Counted from the first letter of the stretch, positions 1 through 11,641 are shown. The stretch is DNA of 64,000 nucleotides from Anadara kagoshimensis (GCA_021292105.1 CM037869.1:42451990-42515989); one strand, 5' to 3'. Notes: a model not told the origin generated them from the sequence alone. Numbers and translations are program-made.

Positions 1-147
1 ATCCTAGGGTGGGACAAGGAAATCCCACATGGGTAAAAACGTAGGATATCCATGACACAGGTTTTGCCATCGTCTGAGATATCTTCATTAATTTTCATTA
101 CTAAGCCACAGTCACAGAAAAGCTTTGGCTTTCGTCCAACATAGGAC

Positions 148-485
148 CATTGCGGTAGCTCAGTAAGTAGAGTGCTCGCTCCGTAAGTGGGAGGTAGTGG
201 ATTTGATCCCCGACCGGGTCTCACTCTAGACTTGAAAGTGGGTAGTGACTGTTCTTTTGCCAAGCACTCGGCATTACGAAATGAAAGTCACTGTTCTTTC
301 GGATGGTAACTTAAAATAAATGATGCCCGGTGTCAGAGCGGCCTGGCACTCTAAAGAACCCTGTTGTATAATGCCATCAGCGCAACGCAAAATTTCTGCA
401 ACTTCGCCTATAGCTGGCGACGTCTCGATATAAGTGAAATATTTTGACTGGGACGTTAAACATCGTTACTCAACTCAACTCAATT
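148..485 (+). mobile_element. tRNA-derived SINE, family A, full length
   Basis: Starts with a tRNA-like head (GCGGTAGCTCAG, box-B-like region near 200), followed by the family body 'gacttgaaagtgggtagtga' and tail 'gactgggacgttaaacat' ending in ctcaa repeats. The same order recurs at 4121-4464, 51096-51443 (reverse) and 52504-52850, which defines the unit. Confidence 0.85.
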
Positions 486-534
486 CGTCCGACATAGGTT
501 TTATAATATAAGGACCGGCTGTGACTATTAATAC

Positions 535-790
535 TTTAGATATAATTGTCTAAATTTCCTGCAAGTTAAAATTTGAAATTTATCAAAAACTAAGGTATAC
601 TCCCTCATGCAAAGCATTTCCTTAGCTTAATTTGGTAAAATATATTTTGGTCCTTGGGTAGATTTTCAACATCTTCAAAATAATTTTGGTTTCATAATTT
701 TGATCCAAGCACTACTGATGAGGAATTGTATTCCGAAACGGCCGTATAGTGCTGTAAAATTAAAACTGGTATAAAATGTAATTAGTTTGG
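535..790 (+). repeat. Dispersed repeat R1
   Basis: Contains 'aattgtattccgaaacggcc' and ends 'aaaattaaaactggtataaa'. A second, highly similar stretch is at 3145-3368; shorter copies are at 4965-5045, 7385-7470, 42020-42130, and reversed at 16215-16340 and 32262-32480. Class unknown. Confidence 0.75.
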
Positions 791-803
791 TATTAAATTT
801 CAG

Positions 804-845
804 ACAAAGAGGATATTCGAAAGTGCAAAGAGAACGCACCACAGG
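804..845 (+). CDS. Protease gene, 42-bp linker exon
   Basis: Micro-exon between a TTTCAG acceptor and a G|GTAAGT donor, phase 1 at both ends. It encodes a short charged stretch (DKEDIRKCKENAPQ with one base borrowed from the previous exon) that reads in frame into the death-fold exon. It is short, so the support is phase agreement and splice sites only. Confidence 0.6.
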
Positions 846-3800
846 GTAAGTGTTATCGACAAACACCACTTTAATTAATTTTGAAGTCAAGGAAATATAG
901 CCTAACAAACTGTATTTGATATTACAAGCCCATAAAATTAACTATTAATTAACAACATGTCTTATTCATACAATACGTAAAAATCTGCTTCGCCAATAAT
1001 TTCACAAAAATGGTTGATCACATAGCGCTTCTGAAAATCCACTAGGCGGAATGCAAATAAATTTTTTTTTTCGATTACAAAATATGTTTTTTTGTATGGA
1101 AAAGTTGCTTTTGTGTGATAAAAATATTGTCAATAAAAGTATCTCACAAAATATACAAAAGCTACACATTTTTATTCGCCCGTTTCTCGTCTTGTAAGCT
1201 TAAGCTTTTCTTTGACGTGGTATGTTTACAAACAATCGGACGATAATGTCTAACGTGATGCAGCGAATGTCAGACAGACATGCTTGAGGTTTTATCGCAT
1301 GACCTAACTCGCTATGAAATGATAACAGAAATTTAAGATTCTGACTTAGATACCGTTCTCTGATACCAATCAACACTTGTCACAAAATAGTTTTGTTGAG
1401 GTAACAATCGACGATACTGATAAATTTATTGAAAGTATGAAATGTTAATTCATAAAATTATCATTAATCTGTTTTTTAATATTGACCCAGTTATTTAGCC
1501 TCGGTGTTCTATATTAGCTCGAGGCCGAATATGACACACCTTGGCCAAATAACTGGGCCTGATCAATAATATGATAGTATTGACACGCCCTCAATTTTCC
1601 GAGAAAGGCCCGGCATGCTTGAATTACACGCAGAAAGAATGAAAACTCGGCATGAATTGTGGCGTTTAATGACGTCACTGACACTAGTAGTCATAAGTTG
1701 CTGTGACGCTGTTTTGGTACCACCGTGATCGCGGTCATTGGCGGAACAATAAAGGCATGGCCGGCGTTACGTCAATTTTAATTCAGATGAGTAGTAAGAT
1801 AATGATGTCAAAAGAAAATTGATGGTTAAAGATTCATACAATTGGCAAGAATGCGTATAAATGCGTAGTTGAGGCTTAAAGGGGTTAACAAGATAATATA
1901 AATAAATTGTATTTGATTTATTTGTATTGCAGGAACTCTTTTGAGTAGTAAATCCGCTGCAGATTTAGAAGCTGTTATGGTCAAAAAATTGTCAGGAGAA
2001 ATAGGACCGTCACACAAACATTGGGGAGATTTCATTGAATATGTAAATGTGTATGTAGGGAATGCTGTAGCAGTTAAGAGCTGTAAAGGTGTGGATGATG
2101 TTTTCAACGTGCTCATTGACAATGATGTTATACAGCAAGGAAATTATGGAAAATTGGTTGAGATTTTAGGAAGGATTCCAGCTGCTCCCGCTAAAAGAAT
2201 TGCTGAGGATTTTCAACAGCAGATCACCCAAACACTGAAAGGTAATCATAGGTAGTCTGAATAATTTCATTTTCTGAGCACCCGGCCTCGCTTTCGTTAG
2301 AAATGTTCAACTTTTTTTGACATGTGCCACATTTTGCGTTTGGGATTAGGACATTGGATTGGTATCTTTATTTTTGATTCTACAAAGTAATTAAAAAGGG
2401 TTTTGATAAAGCATACATGTATGTAAACAAAATAGTTTCCAACTAAATTCAGGATTTTTATAAATTATGGTTTTTATGTTTGCCCTTTCCGTCTTGTTTC
2501 GCTTTTTGTATTTTTTGTATTTTTTATGCTCTTGCATATTTCCTTATAATTAACATTTTCCTGCTCATAGTTATTTGTTTCACGATTAATACGCCCATGG
2601 TAGAACTGGTTCCCACTACAAGAACTTTTTCCAACGAATATAGCAAGCATAGCCTAGGCTTATCAACTCTGTAAAAACTTTTTAAAGTTCCATGTTCCTT
2701 TCACACAATTTTAATTACAGACATGGCGGATGTAGGTAGCTAAACAGGAGGTGCTTATTTGTCTGGAACATCCGGTTTCGCTTTCCCTAGTGGAAGTTGA
2801 ATTATTTTTCACTTTCAATGTTTTACTTTGCTAATGGATTGTGGTTTGGACATAGATTCTTGTATTATTTTTTATTTCTCGAAGGGTGTGCGAAGGACAA
2901 AACTTACAAATTGGGTAGCGTCATAGATACCTCGCTGTACATATTCCTAAATATCTCTACTGCAAATTATAATTATTAGTCTGATGATTTACGGGTTTTC
3001 TTTTTATTGATACAGCGAACGAAACTACAACTGCAGGACAGAGAGAAACAAAAAGAAAAAGCGATGAACCGCGTAAGTATTCAGTTTATTATCAATGCTT
3101 ATAGAATACAAAATTAAAGAATGCTTTATTATTGTCAGAAATATACTATAATTGTCTAAATTTCCTGCAAGTTAAAATTTGAAATTTCTCATGCAAAGTA
3201 TTTCCTTAGCTTAATTTGGTAAAATATATTTTGGTCTTTTTGTGTAGCTTTTCAACATCTTCAAAATAAGTTTGGTTTCATAAATTTGGTCCAAGCACTA
3301 CTGATGAGGAATTGTATTCCGAAACGGCCGTCTAGTGCTGTAAAATTAAAACTGGTAAAATATGTAATTACGATAATTTTTTTGTTAAAAATGGATAAGT
3401 GGGAGTCCAACATTTTTATTGCCACACCACTTGCATACAGACTAAAGCCCTTGGCCGACAGTTAAACAGAAATAAAAACTGTCCAGTCTTCGAGGGAAAA
3501 AACAATAGAGGCAATTTGATTAAATTATTGGCATACAAGTTATGACTGGGTTATGTTAGTAGAAAGCAAATGATCATTAAACATCATTTGCACCGAACCC
3601 ATATAAATTTACAATTTTAAGAGATATGAAAAATACATTTATTCGTTTTTTTAATTCTGCTTTTTCCTTTTTTTAAATTCGGTAGGTTTTGGATACTGCT
3701 AGGAATATAAGAATGACTATTGGTTTTTTTAAATTCATTTTATAAGCTATCGCGTGTCTTTTCGTAACTATTGACATAATTGCTTTGATTGCTTGGTTTC

Positions 3801-6049
3801 TTTTTTAATAAATCAATTTGTTATGATAATTTGTTATCGTGTTTGTCTTTTTAAGCCATTGACATGAACGTCTTTAATTACAGCAATATGCGATAATGAT
3901 GGTGGTGCAAAATTCAGAAAAAAGATTGATGATACAAGAAGTGCTCAAAACACCGATGCTCTTTCAGACGCTAATAAATCAGTCGGAAAAATCATTGGTC
4001 GTGAGACACATGGTACAGGATTTCGAGTTGGAAGCAAATATATTCTTACCTGTTGGCACGTAGTGAGTGACCTTATAAAAGGTAATGTTTGATATTTATT
4101 TTGCCTCAATACAACTGCTGGACCACTGCGGTAGCGTAGTTGGTAAAGTACACGCTAAGTGGGAGGTCGTGGGTTCAACCCCGACCGGGTCTGACCCTAG
4201 ACTTGAAAATGGGTAGTGACTGTTCTTTCGCCAAGCACTACGAAATGAAAGTCACGGTTCTTTCGGGTGGGAATTTTAAATAGACAAGGTCTCGTGTCAC
4301 GATGGGGTTGGCACGATAAAGAACACTGCTGTATACTAGTAATACCATCAGCACAACGCCAAGCAAAATTTCTGCACCTTCGTCAAAAGGTGGCGACGTC
4401 TTGATATATAGGAAATATTCTTGACTGGGACGTTAAACACCATTACTCAACTCAACTCAATAAACTGCTTCTCCCTGCTTATGGTGTAATTGTTCACAAT
4501 TAATACGCTATAGTAGAACTTGTTCCCACTACAGAAACTTTGTACAACGATGCAAAATGGTTACAAATAAATTGTTGACTGAGGGATATTGCAAGACCAG
4601 GTTTATAAAACCTTCAATGACCATTATCACAATATTGTTGATAAGTATGATGTCTCTGTATCTAAATTGCTCTGCATATACCGTAAAACCTCGTTATAAT
4701 GCCCCTCAATAACTTTGCCACCTCGCTTATCGCCACACTATTTTAAAGTCCCAAAATCCATTTTGTTTCTGTTTTTCTTTATGAGCCTCCCTCGATTTAT
4801 TGCCAAACCCCTTTAAAACGCCAAAATATGACTGAACAAATGGTGGCGATGAATCGAGGTTTTACTGTATTTGACGTGTCAAAGCCCCATTTTCTTTCCA
4901 TTACAAATTTTAACATAGGTGGCGGTTGTAGTTCACTTCAGGAGCACTCGGTCACACTTCTCCGGTGAAAGCGTCTAAGCACTACTGATGAATTGTATTT
5001 CGAAACGACCGTTTTGTGTTGTAAAATTAACACTAGTATAATATGTTGTTAGGACCTTTTAAAAGATGACATCTTATTGTAATGCTCTGAATTATATTGA
5101 GATCAACTAATTAACTGTCAAGTTGCTCCATAAATATAGGGAATGGAAAGAGGGAGATAGTTCCTTAGTATATGTTTGTTCATAAATATCATGAATGAGT
5201 TTATTGTAGGAGAAAGCGGCGAGTTATAAGCAAGAACTAAAATTTCACGTTAGGCATAATAAATCGCAACAATTACACGAATAGCACCCGGTCTCATTTC
5301 TCTGATGGAAGTTAACGTGTTTAACCTAATTTGCCGGCTTTCAAGTTTTTACTTTGCTTTTGGGATATTGATGTGTTTTGTTTCTATTGATTACAGGTAA
5401 TTTTGGTAACAAGGAAGAAAAAAACCTTGATAATGATTCTGTTAGTATCCAGTTCAATTATAAAAGTGGAGGACATAATCCATGCCAAAGGGGATTCCAT
5501 TTTGAAGGTAAAGTTTTGTGTTACAATGAGGATTTGGATTATGCTGTATTAGAACTTAAAGATGAAGGCACTGCTTTTCCGCCACCTATTAAATATTTCG
5601 AGGAACCAACAAGCAGGCATGATATTTATTTTATTGGACATCCTGAAGGATCACCTATGAAAGAAGATCCAGGTATTCGAATTTTAGACCGCACTGATCA
5701 ACTCAAAGACACAATATATCACTTAAATGCTCAATGCAAAAGCAGATACAACACGGATGATTATCTTTTCCTGTTAGAAAAAGATAAAATTTTGTTCCAT
5801 TGTTCCTTTCAATTTGGAGCGTCGGGATCGCCAGGGATCGTAGTGGCAAACGGCATTGCCACGGCAGTATTGATGCTTCAAGGAGGAGCTCCGCAAAGGT
5901 GGCATAAAATGACAGATGAAGAAAGAGCCAAATATGATATCTCAAATTTGGATTTGATAGAATATGGCGTTGGAATGAAAACCATTTGTGACGACATGGT
6001 GGCTAAAAATACATGCCAAGAACTGAGGAAAGATATATTTGGCTCTTAA
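804..6049 (+). CDS. FAM111-like: Death-fold / FAM111-type serine protease gene, 3' part (five exons)
   Basis: Spliced gene with exons at 804-845, 1933-2241, 3016-3072, 3884-4081 and 5397-6049, giving about 418 residues; the start codon is outside the window. The second exon encodes a helical death-fold (DED/CARD-like) domain. The last two exons encode a trypsin-like peptidase: GTGFRVG then ILTCWHVV (catalytic His, 4057-4059), NEDLDYAVLELK (Asp, 5537-5539) and FGASGSPG (Ser, 5822-5824). The IGHPEG and IEYG motifs and the spacing match the vertebrate FAM111A/B peptidase domain better than digestive trypsins. No signal peptide or membrane segment is seen, so an intracellular protease is inferred. 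FAM111 proteases act in the nucleus on DNA-bound proteins; a death-fold partner domain suggests a stress or immune role instead, which is inference. All introns are phase 1. It converges with the SLC23 gene. Confidence 0.85.
1480..1569. repeat. Palindromic element in protease intron
   Basis: Arms 'gacccagttatttagcc' and its imperfect complement 'ggccaaataactgggcc' enclose about 45 bp. Foldback or miniature TIR element. Confidence 0.65.
1580..1790 (+). repeat. Dispersed repeat related to 11130-11440
   Basis: Shares 'tttaatgacgtcact' and the 'catggccggcgttacgtcaa' type block with the interior of the TIR element 10595-11524; a fragment of that family. Confidence 0.6.
1933..2241 (+). CDS. Protease gene, death-fold exon
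   Basis: 309-bp exon between TTGCAG and G|GTAATC, phase 1 at both ends. Translation gives about 100 residues with death-fold helix patterning: a KHWGDFIEYV segment, then DVFNVLIDNDVIQQ, then GNYGKLVEILGRI and a closing helix ending QTLK. The NDVIQQGNY and LVEIL stretches resemble DED/CARD repeats. Assignment to DED, CARD or DD is not possible by eye. Such domains form homotypic signalling complexes. Confidence 0.8.
2574..2890 (+). repeat. Dispersed repeat R3 copy in protease intron
   Basis: Contains 'cacgattaatacgcccatgg', 'cctaggcttatc', 'tgtaggtagctaaacaggag' and 'cttccctagtggaagttgaa' style blocks that recur in the same order at 4465-5390, 8040-8400 and 9805-10130, and reversed at 21365-21665 and 22695-22835. 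Confidence 0.65.
3016..3072 (+). CDS. Protease gene, 57-bp linker exon
   Basis: Between TGATACAG and C|GTAAGT, phase 1 at both ends. It encodes a polar, Lys/Arg-rich spacer with ETKRKSDEP, which could act as a basic nuclear-localisation-like patch; that is inference. It joins the death-fold exon to the peptidase exons and could be skipped without breaking the frame. Confidence 0.75.
3145..3368 (+). repeat. Dispersed repeat R1, second copy in protease intron
   Basis: Near-identical in order to 535-790, including 'caagcactactgatgaggaa' and 'gccgtctagtgctgtaaaat'. Confidence 0.75.
3884..4081 (+). CDS. Protease gene, catalytic-His exon
   Basis: 198-bp exon between ATTACAG and G|GTAATG, phase 1 at both ends. 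After a polar lead (CDNDGGAKFRKK) it starts the peptidase fold with SVGKIIGRETHGTGFRVG and ILTCWHVVSDL. The His of CWHV at 4057-4059 corresponds to the catalytic His of trypsin-like enzymes. Confidence 0.9.
4121..4464 (+). mobile_element. tRNA-derived SINE, family A, in protease intron
   Basis: Head, body and tail as in the copy at 148-485; inserted in the sense direction in the last intron of the protease gene. The box-B-like GGGTTCAACCCC and the terminal (ctcaa)n are retained. Confidence 0.85.
4680..4870. mobile_element. Small TIR element (Tc1/pogo-type MITE)
   Basis: Ends read TACCGTAAAACCTCG and the complement CGAGGTTTTACTGTA. About 190 bp with no coding capacity; ends in TA as expected for a TA target duplication. 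Class is inference from the ends. Confidence 0.65.
5397..6049 (+). CDS. Protease gene, terminal exon with catalytic Asp and Ser
   Basis: 653-bp last exon after GATTACAG, entered in phase 1 and ending at TAA (6047-6049). It carries NEDLDYAVLELK (catalytic Asp), IYFIGHPEGS, the nucleophile loop FQFGASGSPGIV and a C-terminal IEYGVGMKTI helix. These are the diagnostic blocks of FAM111-type peptidases. The acceptor sits at the end of a copy of a dispersed repeat. Confidence 0.92.
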
Positions 6050-6318
6050 AATACTTATTTTTTACATGTTTTTTAACAATTGTCATTGTTACTCCTTCTG
6101 TAACACATTTTGAGCAATTGCATGTTATAGTGTTATAGATAATAATTGACGCCATCATGTAAATACGTCATTTACTTGTTACGTCAAGACATGGCGTTTG
6201 AATACACTCCTCCTAACTTTTTTACGGTTAAATACAATGAGAAACGTTTTCATGTGCAAAAGTAAATCAATGTAGACGTGGTTTTATCATGAAATTTTGA
6301 TTTTCTCGAAGTTGTATA

Positions 6319-6324
6319 AATAAA
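6319..6324 (+). promoter_or_regulatory. Candidate poly(A) signal AATAAA for the protease gene
   Basis: AATAAA lies about 270 bp after the stop codon and is the first canonical hexamer I noticed there. Position and motif only. Confidence 0.4.
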
Positions 6325-6515
6325 ACTCGTGGTGAGTGGAAGATCTATTTTAGTTATCGTTTGTAATGCTTCTGGATTGTGATTCGGACATGGCTGTGGG
6401 CGCTGCCATTTTTCTGACGGTGGGTGGTGGGTATCGTAGCAAAATAATAATTAAACACACACAAAGTATTACGTATTTAGCATTTTTAAATTGAAGATTG
6501 ATATAAGAAATGACT

Positions 6516-6638
6516 TTTTTTTCGTTATCGATGAAAGTATGAATAACAATGCCCAGTCCAAATTATACATGAACGGCTTCGCGGTCATGTAATTTGGACT
6601 GGTCATTGTTATTCATACTTGCATCGATAAAAAAAAAT
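6516..6638. repeat. Long palindrome with TTCG core
   Basis: Arms 'gtatgaataacaatgcccag' and its near-complement 'ctggtcattgttattcatac' continue inward to a centre 'acggcttcgcggt' and outward to poly-T/poly-A. About 120 bp foldback. Confidence 0.75.
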
Positions 6639-6749
6639 TATTCCTTAAATAATGTTTCAAAGCATTTTATAACTTTTAGTCTTACAAATGTCGAACTTTC
6701 AGTGTGTAACACACATACACACATGCAAGATGCCAAACTTTCAGTTTGT

Positions 6750-7012
6750 AACCCAAGACTTGAAAGTGGGCAAAGCACTCGGCATTACGAAATGAAAGCA
6801 ACGGTTCTTTCGAATGGGAACTTGAAATAAACGAGGTTTCGTGCCACGGTGGGCTTGGCACGCTAACGAACCCTGCTGTATAATGCCATCAGCGCAACGC
6901 ACAGGCAAAATTTCTTCACCTTCGCCTATAGCTGGCGACGTCTCGATATAAGTGAAATATTCTTGACTGGGACGTTAAACACCATTACTCGAACTCAAAT
7001 CAACTCTTCTGG
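6750..7012 (+). mobile_element. SINE family A, 5'-truncated
   Basis: Starts in the body (acccaagacttgaaagtggg) and runs through the tail to 'gacgttaaacaccattactc'; the tRNA head is missing. Confidence 0.8.
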
Positions 7013-8039
7013 TAGACTAAGCATTCCAAAAAAGATATCTTTATTTCATCAGTCTATATAATGTCAGATAAACATACATTTTTTTAATTTCCTCAAAAAA
7101 AAGCTATGCCTTAGGTGGATTTGGTAAAATAAATTTTGGTAATTTTTTAATATTTTATCCGAAATATATTGATTTTTTTTTCTGAAAATGGCAGTCTAGT
7201 GCTGCAACATTAAAACACCTTTAAAAATTATGAGGTAGTAAGGATTCTCAAAAAAAAAAAAAAAAAAAAAACAAACCTACATGATGCCCAGTAGTTATGT
7301 AGTCCAGGAAAGAAATTTCATAAGTAATAGATTTGGTGCATTGGATATTCTTTCTACATTTTGAAAAAAACATGGTTTCACAATTCTGGTCCAAGCACTA
7401 CTGATGAGGAATTGTATTCCTAAACGGCCATCTGGTGCTGTAAAATTGAAACTGGTATAATATGTAATTTGACCGTATTCGACACGATAAACCTGGCCTC
7501 TTGATGTCTTCTAAAGGATGCTTTTGCCTCATTAACACTAAAAAGTGACATTGAGCCCGGAAAAGTAACTGTGTAGCTAGCTTAACGGGGAGGGGGGGGG
7601 TGTACCCCTAATAGTTCACCCGGTCTCATTTCCAAGTGGAAGTTCAAGTGCCAGTTTTTATTATGCTTTTGAGATTGTAATTTGGCCAACGACTTGTATA
7701 TGTGTTTGATTAGGCTGGATCAAGAGCATAGATATTAATGTAAAACAAAAAGCTCACCATCTCTGGTTTGATTGGATAAACAATGAAATAAGAAAGTTAT
7801 CCATTGGAACAATCTTGAACGCCGTTTGTGAATAGAAGACTTAAGTTTGCATTCGAATCAAAGCAAATGGACATTTAATCAAAAGTAATTAGCATTAACC
7901 TGCCCGCTTGACATTTAATTTAAATATTTATTACGGACCATTGTATTTATGTATGAAGAACATACGTGTTCATTTCGTATAGATAATAGGAACACCTATC
8001 AAGTGCTTTGTGTATATTCTAGTTTTATAACTATCAACT

Positions 8040-8400
8040 AATCCTTAAATTACCCTCGTACTGAGTGAATCTTCCTATATGGAGCTTGTCAATACAATGA
8101 TTTTGTTCAACGAAGCAGCTGCTTGCAAATAAATTGTTGACCCAGGGGTGTTGCAAGCCTAGACTTGACGTCCCATAGTTCCATATTCTTTCAAACAATT
8201 TTGATTACACACATGGTTGGTGTAGCTAGCTAAACAGAAGGTGCTTACCCTGCCGGAGCACCCGACTTCACTCCCCTAGTGGAAGTTCACGTGTCTAACC
8301 TAACTTGTCAGTTCCAATTTTATACTTTGCTTCTGGATTGTAATTCGAAAATGGATTAGTATATTTGTTTTTGATATGAATATTGATAATAAAAGGTCAA
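8040..8400 (+). repeat. Dispersed repeat R3 copy
   Basis: Blocks 'gaccca', 'gcaagcctagacttgacgtc', 'tgtagctagctaaacagaag' and 'acctaacttgtcagttccaa' in the family order. No coding capacity is recognised. Confidence 0.65.
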
Positions 8401-9804
8401 AAGGTTGGGTAGTGTGTGTGCCATGTTTTATTACCTGTAGAATGAGTACGCATTCCGTCTAATGTCGGAATACATAATGGGAATTCTTGTGATTCGTCGT
8501 CACTATCAGTGATCAGTTATTTTCTGAGGGGGGTGTGAAAACCACTGGCGATTTTGGTTCATGTTGAACCAGATTACGATATACACAGCTCAGATGTATA
8601 CGTATTCCGCTCCTTTGTCTAGAGTAAATAGAGAACGACCAAAAATGAAGTAAGATTTGCAATGAATCTTCACATCCTTTTTTGAGATTTTTACAAAAAT
8701 GTCGAATATTTTCTTCAATAAAATACACGTGTCAATATCAAGTACATATTACGAACCCGTTAGAAAAATATCAGTGAATAGCACATTGTTCGTGATCATT
8801 GGTTTTATAATCACAATATTTACCTTGGGATAATATTACACCAATTTATACATCAATATTAACGTTCAGATTTGATAAAAAGCCGTAAAGATTAATTTCA
8901 AATATTAGTATATTTGGTTTTGGTATTTCCTGATATTTAAAATTCCCTCTTCTAGGGCAAAGGAGCATCAAACTGTCAGAATATGGTAATATTGGTATTG
9001 TTCCAGGGAACTTGGATAGTCACTTTTTTGTCAATTAAGTTTTTATGTTTAATGATTTATATTCAATGCCATACATATTGAATCTAAAATATAAAAGCCC
9101 AATTAAGTGTTCTACAGTCATCTGGTTTTGCTCTACATACCGAAAATTAGTTGTTTTTCTAACACTGCACATATGCCATGTCGTTATCCGTGCCTCGTAT
9201 GCAAATCTAGAGCATTGCATGAAGGGTAATTATTATACATGTACATGGGTATGAGTAAAACCCGAACCGCACACCTGAAAGACGGCCTTATTTTTACCCG
9301 TGTGATAATAATGAGTATGCAGGTCAACTACGTATGATTTACACCTATCTGAGGTACATTTAGGTATATATACAACACATTGGTTTTTATCTGTTATGCT
9401 GAACAGGGATTCTGGTTATTTTGTCTAGCATCATGCGGATTCCAAGATTTTGATAGGTAAGATATTTGTTTTGTTTGGTAATATAGTTTTTCAGGAAACA
9501 ATCTGTATACCAATGGTACAAACTGTGCACCATTAATTGCTGATTTGTTTCTTTATTCTTATGAAGCAGAATTTATGCAGGACTTTGTTAGACTGTTGTT
9601 GCCAAATCATTCAACTGTCTCTTAACAATCCTAAATTTGGAGACTATGTAAACGTCATCTATCCTAGTGAGCCTAAAATAAAAGACACGACTGATTCTTC
9701 AAGTTCTGCTTCATATTGAGACTTATACCTGAATTATGACGCATATAAAACTTTATGACAAACGTGATGACTTCAATTTTTCTATTGTCAACTTTCCTTT
9801 TTTA

Positions 9805-10130
9805 TGCAGCAATATACCTGCTTCTCCTGCTTATTATGTACATATGTATATGTTTCTCAATTGATACGCTATGGTAGAGCTTGTTCTCACTACGAGGACT
9901 TTGTACAACGAAGTAGGCTGCTTGCAAATAAATTCAGGGATATTGCAATCCTAGGCTTATCAAGGCCCTCAAAAAGTTTTATGGCCGTCATCAGAGTATT
10001 GTTGACAAGTTTGATGTCTCTGTGTCCAGAATTGCCCTGGATAATTTTGACGTCTCATAGTTCCATGTTTCTTTCACATAACTTTGATTACACACGTGGC
10101 GGGTGTAGCTAGCTAAACAGGAGGTGATCT
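9805..10130 (+). repeat. Dispersed repeat R3, 5' part
   Basis: Runs from 'ctgcttctcctgcttattat' to 'agctagctaaacaggaggtg', the longest clean 5' portion of this family here. Confidence 0.65.
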
Positions 10131-10594
10131 GATTTTATTTATAGAATATCAAAATTACTACCAATATTACAATACATGTACTTGATTCTATATTAAAGAT
10201 AAATCGACTATATAAGTTACCTGGAACAATAGAAGTGCCTTGTATATCGTAATAGGATTTTTTTCTTACTTACTTTGCTCAGTCTGTTTCAATCGCGTTT
10301 TTGTTGTAAGTGTCCTATGTAGCAGCCACATGGGCCTACTCTTTTTCGAACTCTACAGAGGTGTCTTAAGTGTGCACTGAGATACGGGACCTCCGTTTTG
10401 AGTCTCATCCGAAAACTATACTAGTATTTCAGTTTTTTACAGCTGTCGTATGGACAGGAGATGAAATCATCTCAGAACATTTGCAAATCTTGAGTAAGGT
10501 TCGAACCCACAATCCTTGACTTCGAAAGCCAAGTCCGCCCATTGTCAAAAGCCATTAGAGTTTAAATAACTCTTAGCCATGTCAATGTCGGTAC

Positions 10595-11524
10595 TGTTAG
10601 AACCACTCTGTTTGTGACAGTGATTTTTTTTATTTCCATAGAAAATCAAATAAACTTGAATAAATATTGATTTTTTTCCCAATTACTTGTACCTAGTCTT
10701 AATAGGTAATCCGTATGCGCATCTGCGATTAGCCTAGAATATCTGCATTAGTACTGGGCAAAAAGTTGAATAACAGGCAAATGGTGGATTCTGTTGCGCA
10801 TAAGTAAAACATCACCAAGGACATCACTTCCGGTGTAAACATCGTTTTCGCCATTTAAATTCCCCAAATCGTCAAAACTTTCTTTTCTACAGAAATATTT
10901 TAAAAACAATCGGGGATGCGCTCACAGATTTTCAGTTACGACTAGGTACAAGCAAGTGAAAAATTTCAATATCTATTGAAATTTATAACACACAGAATTT
11001 TAAATTACATTTCTAATATTTACAATTTTCTAAAAATACGAAAATGTTTTAGCGTTTTTCGGTCAGGATGACATTCAAATTACTTGCTAAATTTTAACTA
11101 GCAGTTCAGGAAATCACTTTGTTGGAACAGATTTTGACAAACATGTGGCAGACGCGAAATTCCGCCTACATCCATTAAATACGTCGAAAAAGCTTGTTTG
11201 TGACGTCAAACTCGGCCACGTGAGCATCGCTATGAAGTTATAGGAATTAAAGGATCGCAAGGACACCCTCACAATGTTCCGACAAAAGTCCAGCATGCAT
11301 TACACGTAAAAATGCCATTTAATGACGTCACTAACACTTGCACGTCATTAATTGTCGTGAGGCTGCTTTGGTACTGTCATGGCGGCCATTGTCGGAACAT
11401 AATAGGCATGGTCGGTGATACGTCAATTGTTTTGATATTGTGTTTCATGTAAGGAAAATAATAGAATTGTAAACAGTTGGAAATAAAGAGTTTATTTCAC
11501 TGACACAACAGAGTGGTTCTAACA
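10595..11524. mobile_element. 930-bp TIR element
   Basis: 28-bp imperfect TIRs: TGTTAGAACCACTCTGTTTG at the left and its complement ending GAGTGGTTCTAACA at the right. The interior (11130-11440) is shared with 1580-1790. No transposase is recognisable, so non-autonomous. Confidence 0.7.
11491..11496 (-). promoter_or_regulatory. Candidate poly(A) signal for SLC23-like gene
   Basis: TTTATT on the + strand reads AATAAA on the - strand about 145 bp after the stop codon. It falls at the edge of a TIR element. A variant ATTAAA is at 11597-11602. Motif and position only. Confidence 0.35.
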
Positions 11525-11641
11525 GAAGAAAATTCGTGTGAATAAACAGTGAAAAACAATGCTTTCAGCAGTAATGCAATCAATCCTAAAATAATTTTTA
11601 ATCACTAAATATAGCAGAGTATATATGTTTTACATTTGCAA

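Larger units (their letters stand above)
6050..11641. other. Convergent intergenic region, repeats only
   Basis: No exon is supportable between the 3' ends of the two genes. It holds a 5'-truncated SINE (6750-7012), a long palindrome (6516-6638), a poly-A run (about 7250-7271), copies of at least three dispersed repeat families (7385-7470, 7600-8010, 8040-8400, 9805-10130), a tRNA-like head fragment near 10490-10550 and a 930-bp TIR element (10595-11524). Short ORFs at 8513-9254 and 9537-9719 have no splice context or family resemblance. Confidence 0.6.

Noticed and set aside
1-46. Possible upstream exon of the protease gene ending before GGTAAAAA near position 33
   Set aside because: Only a weak donor-like site at the window edge; the phase that would fit meets a stop, and no domain is recognisable.
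9537-9719. 60-codon + strand ORF as an exon in the intergenic region
   Set aside because: No convincing acceptor and donor pair, no similarity, and no neighbouring exons in phase.
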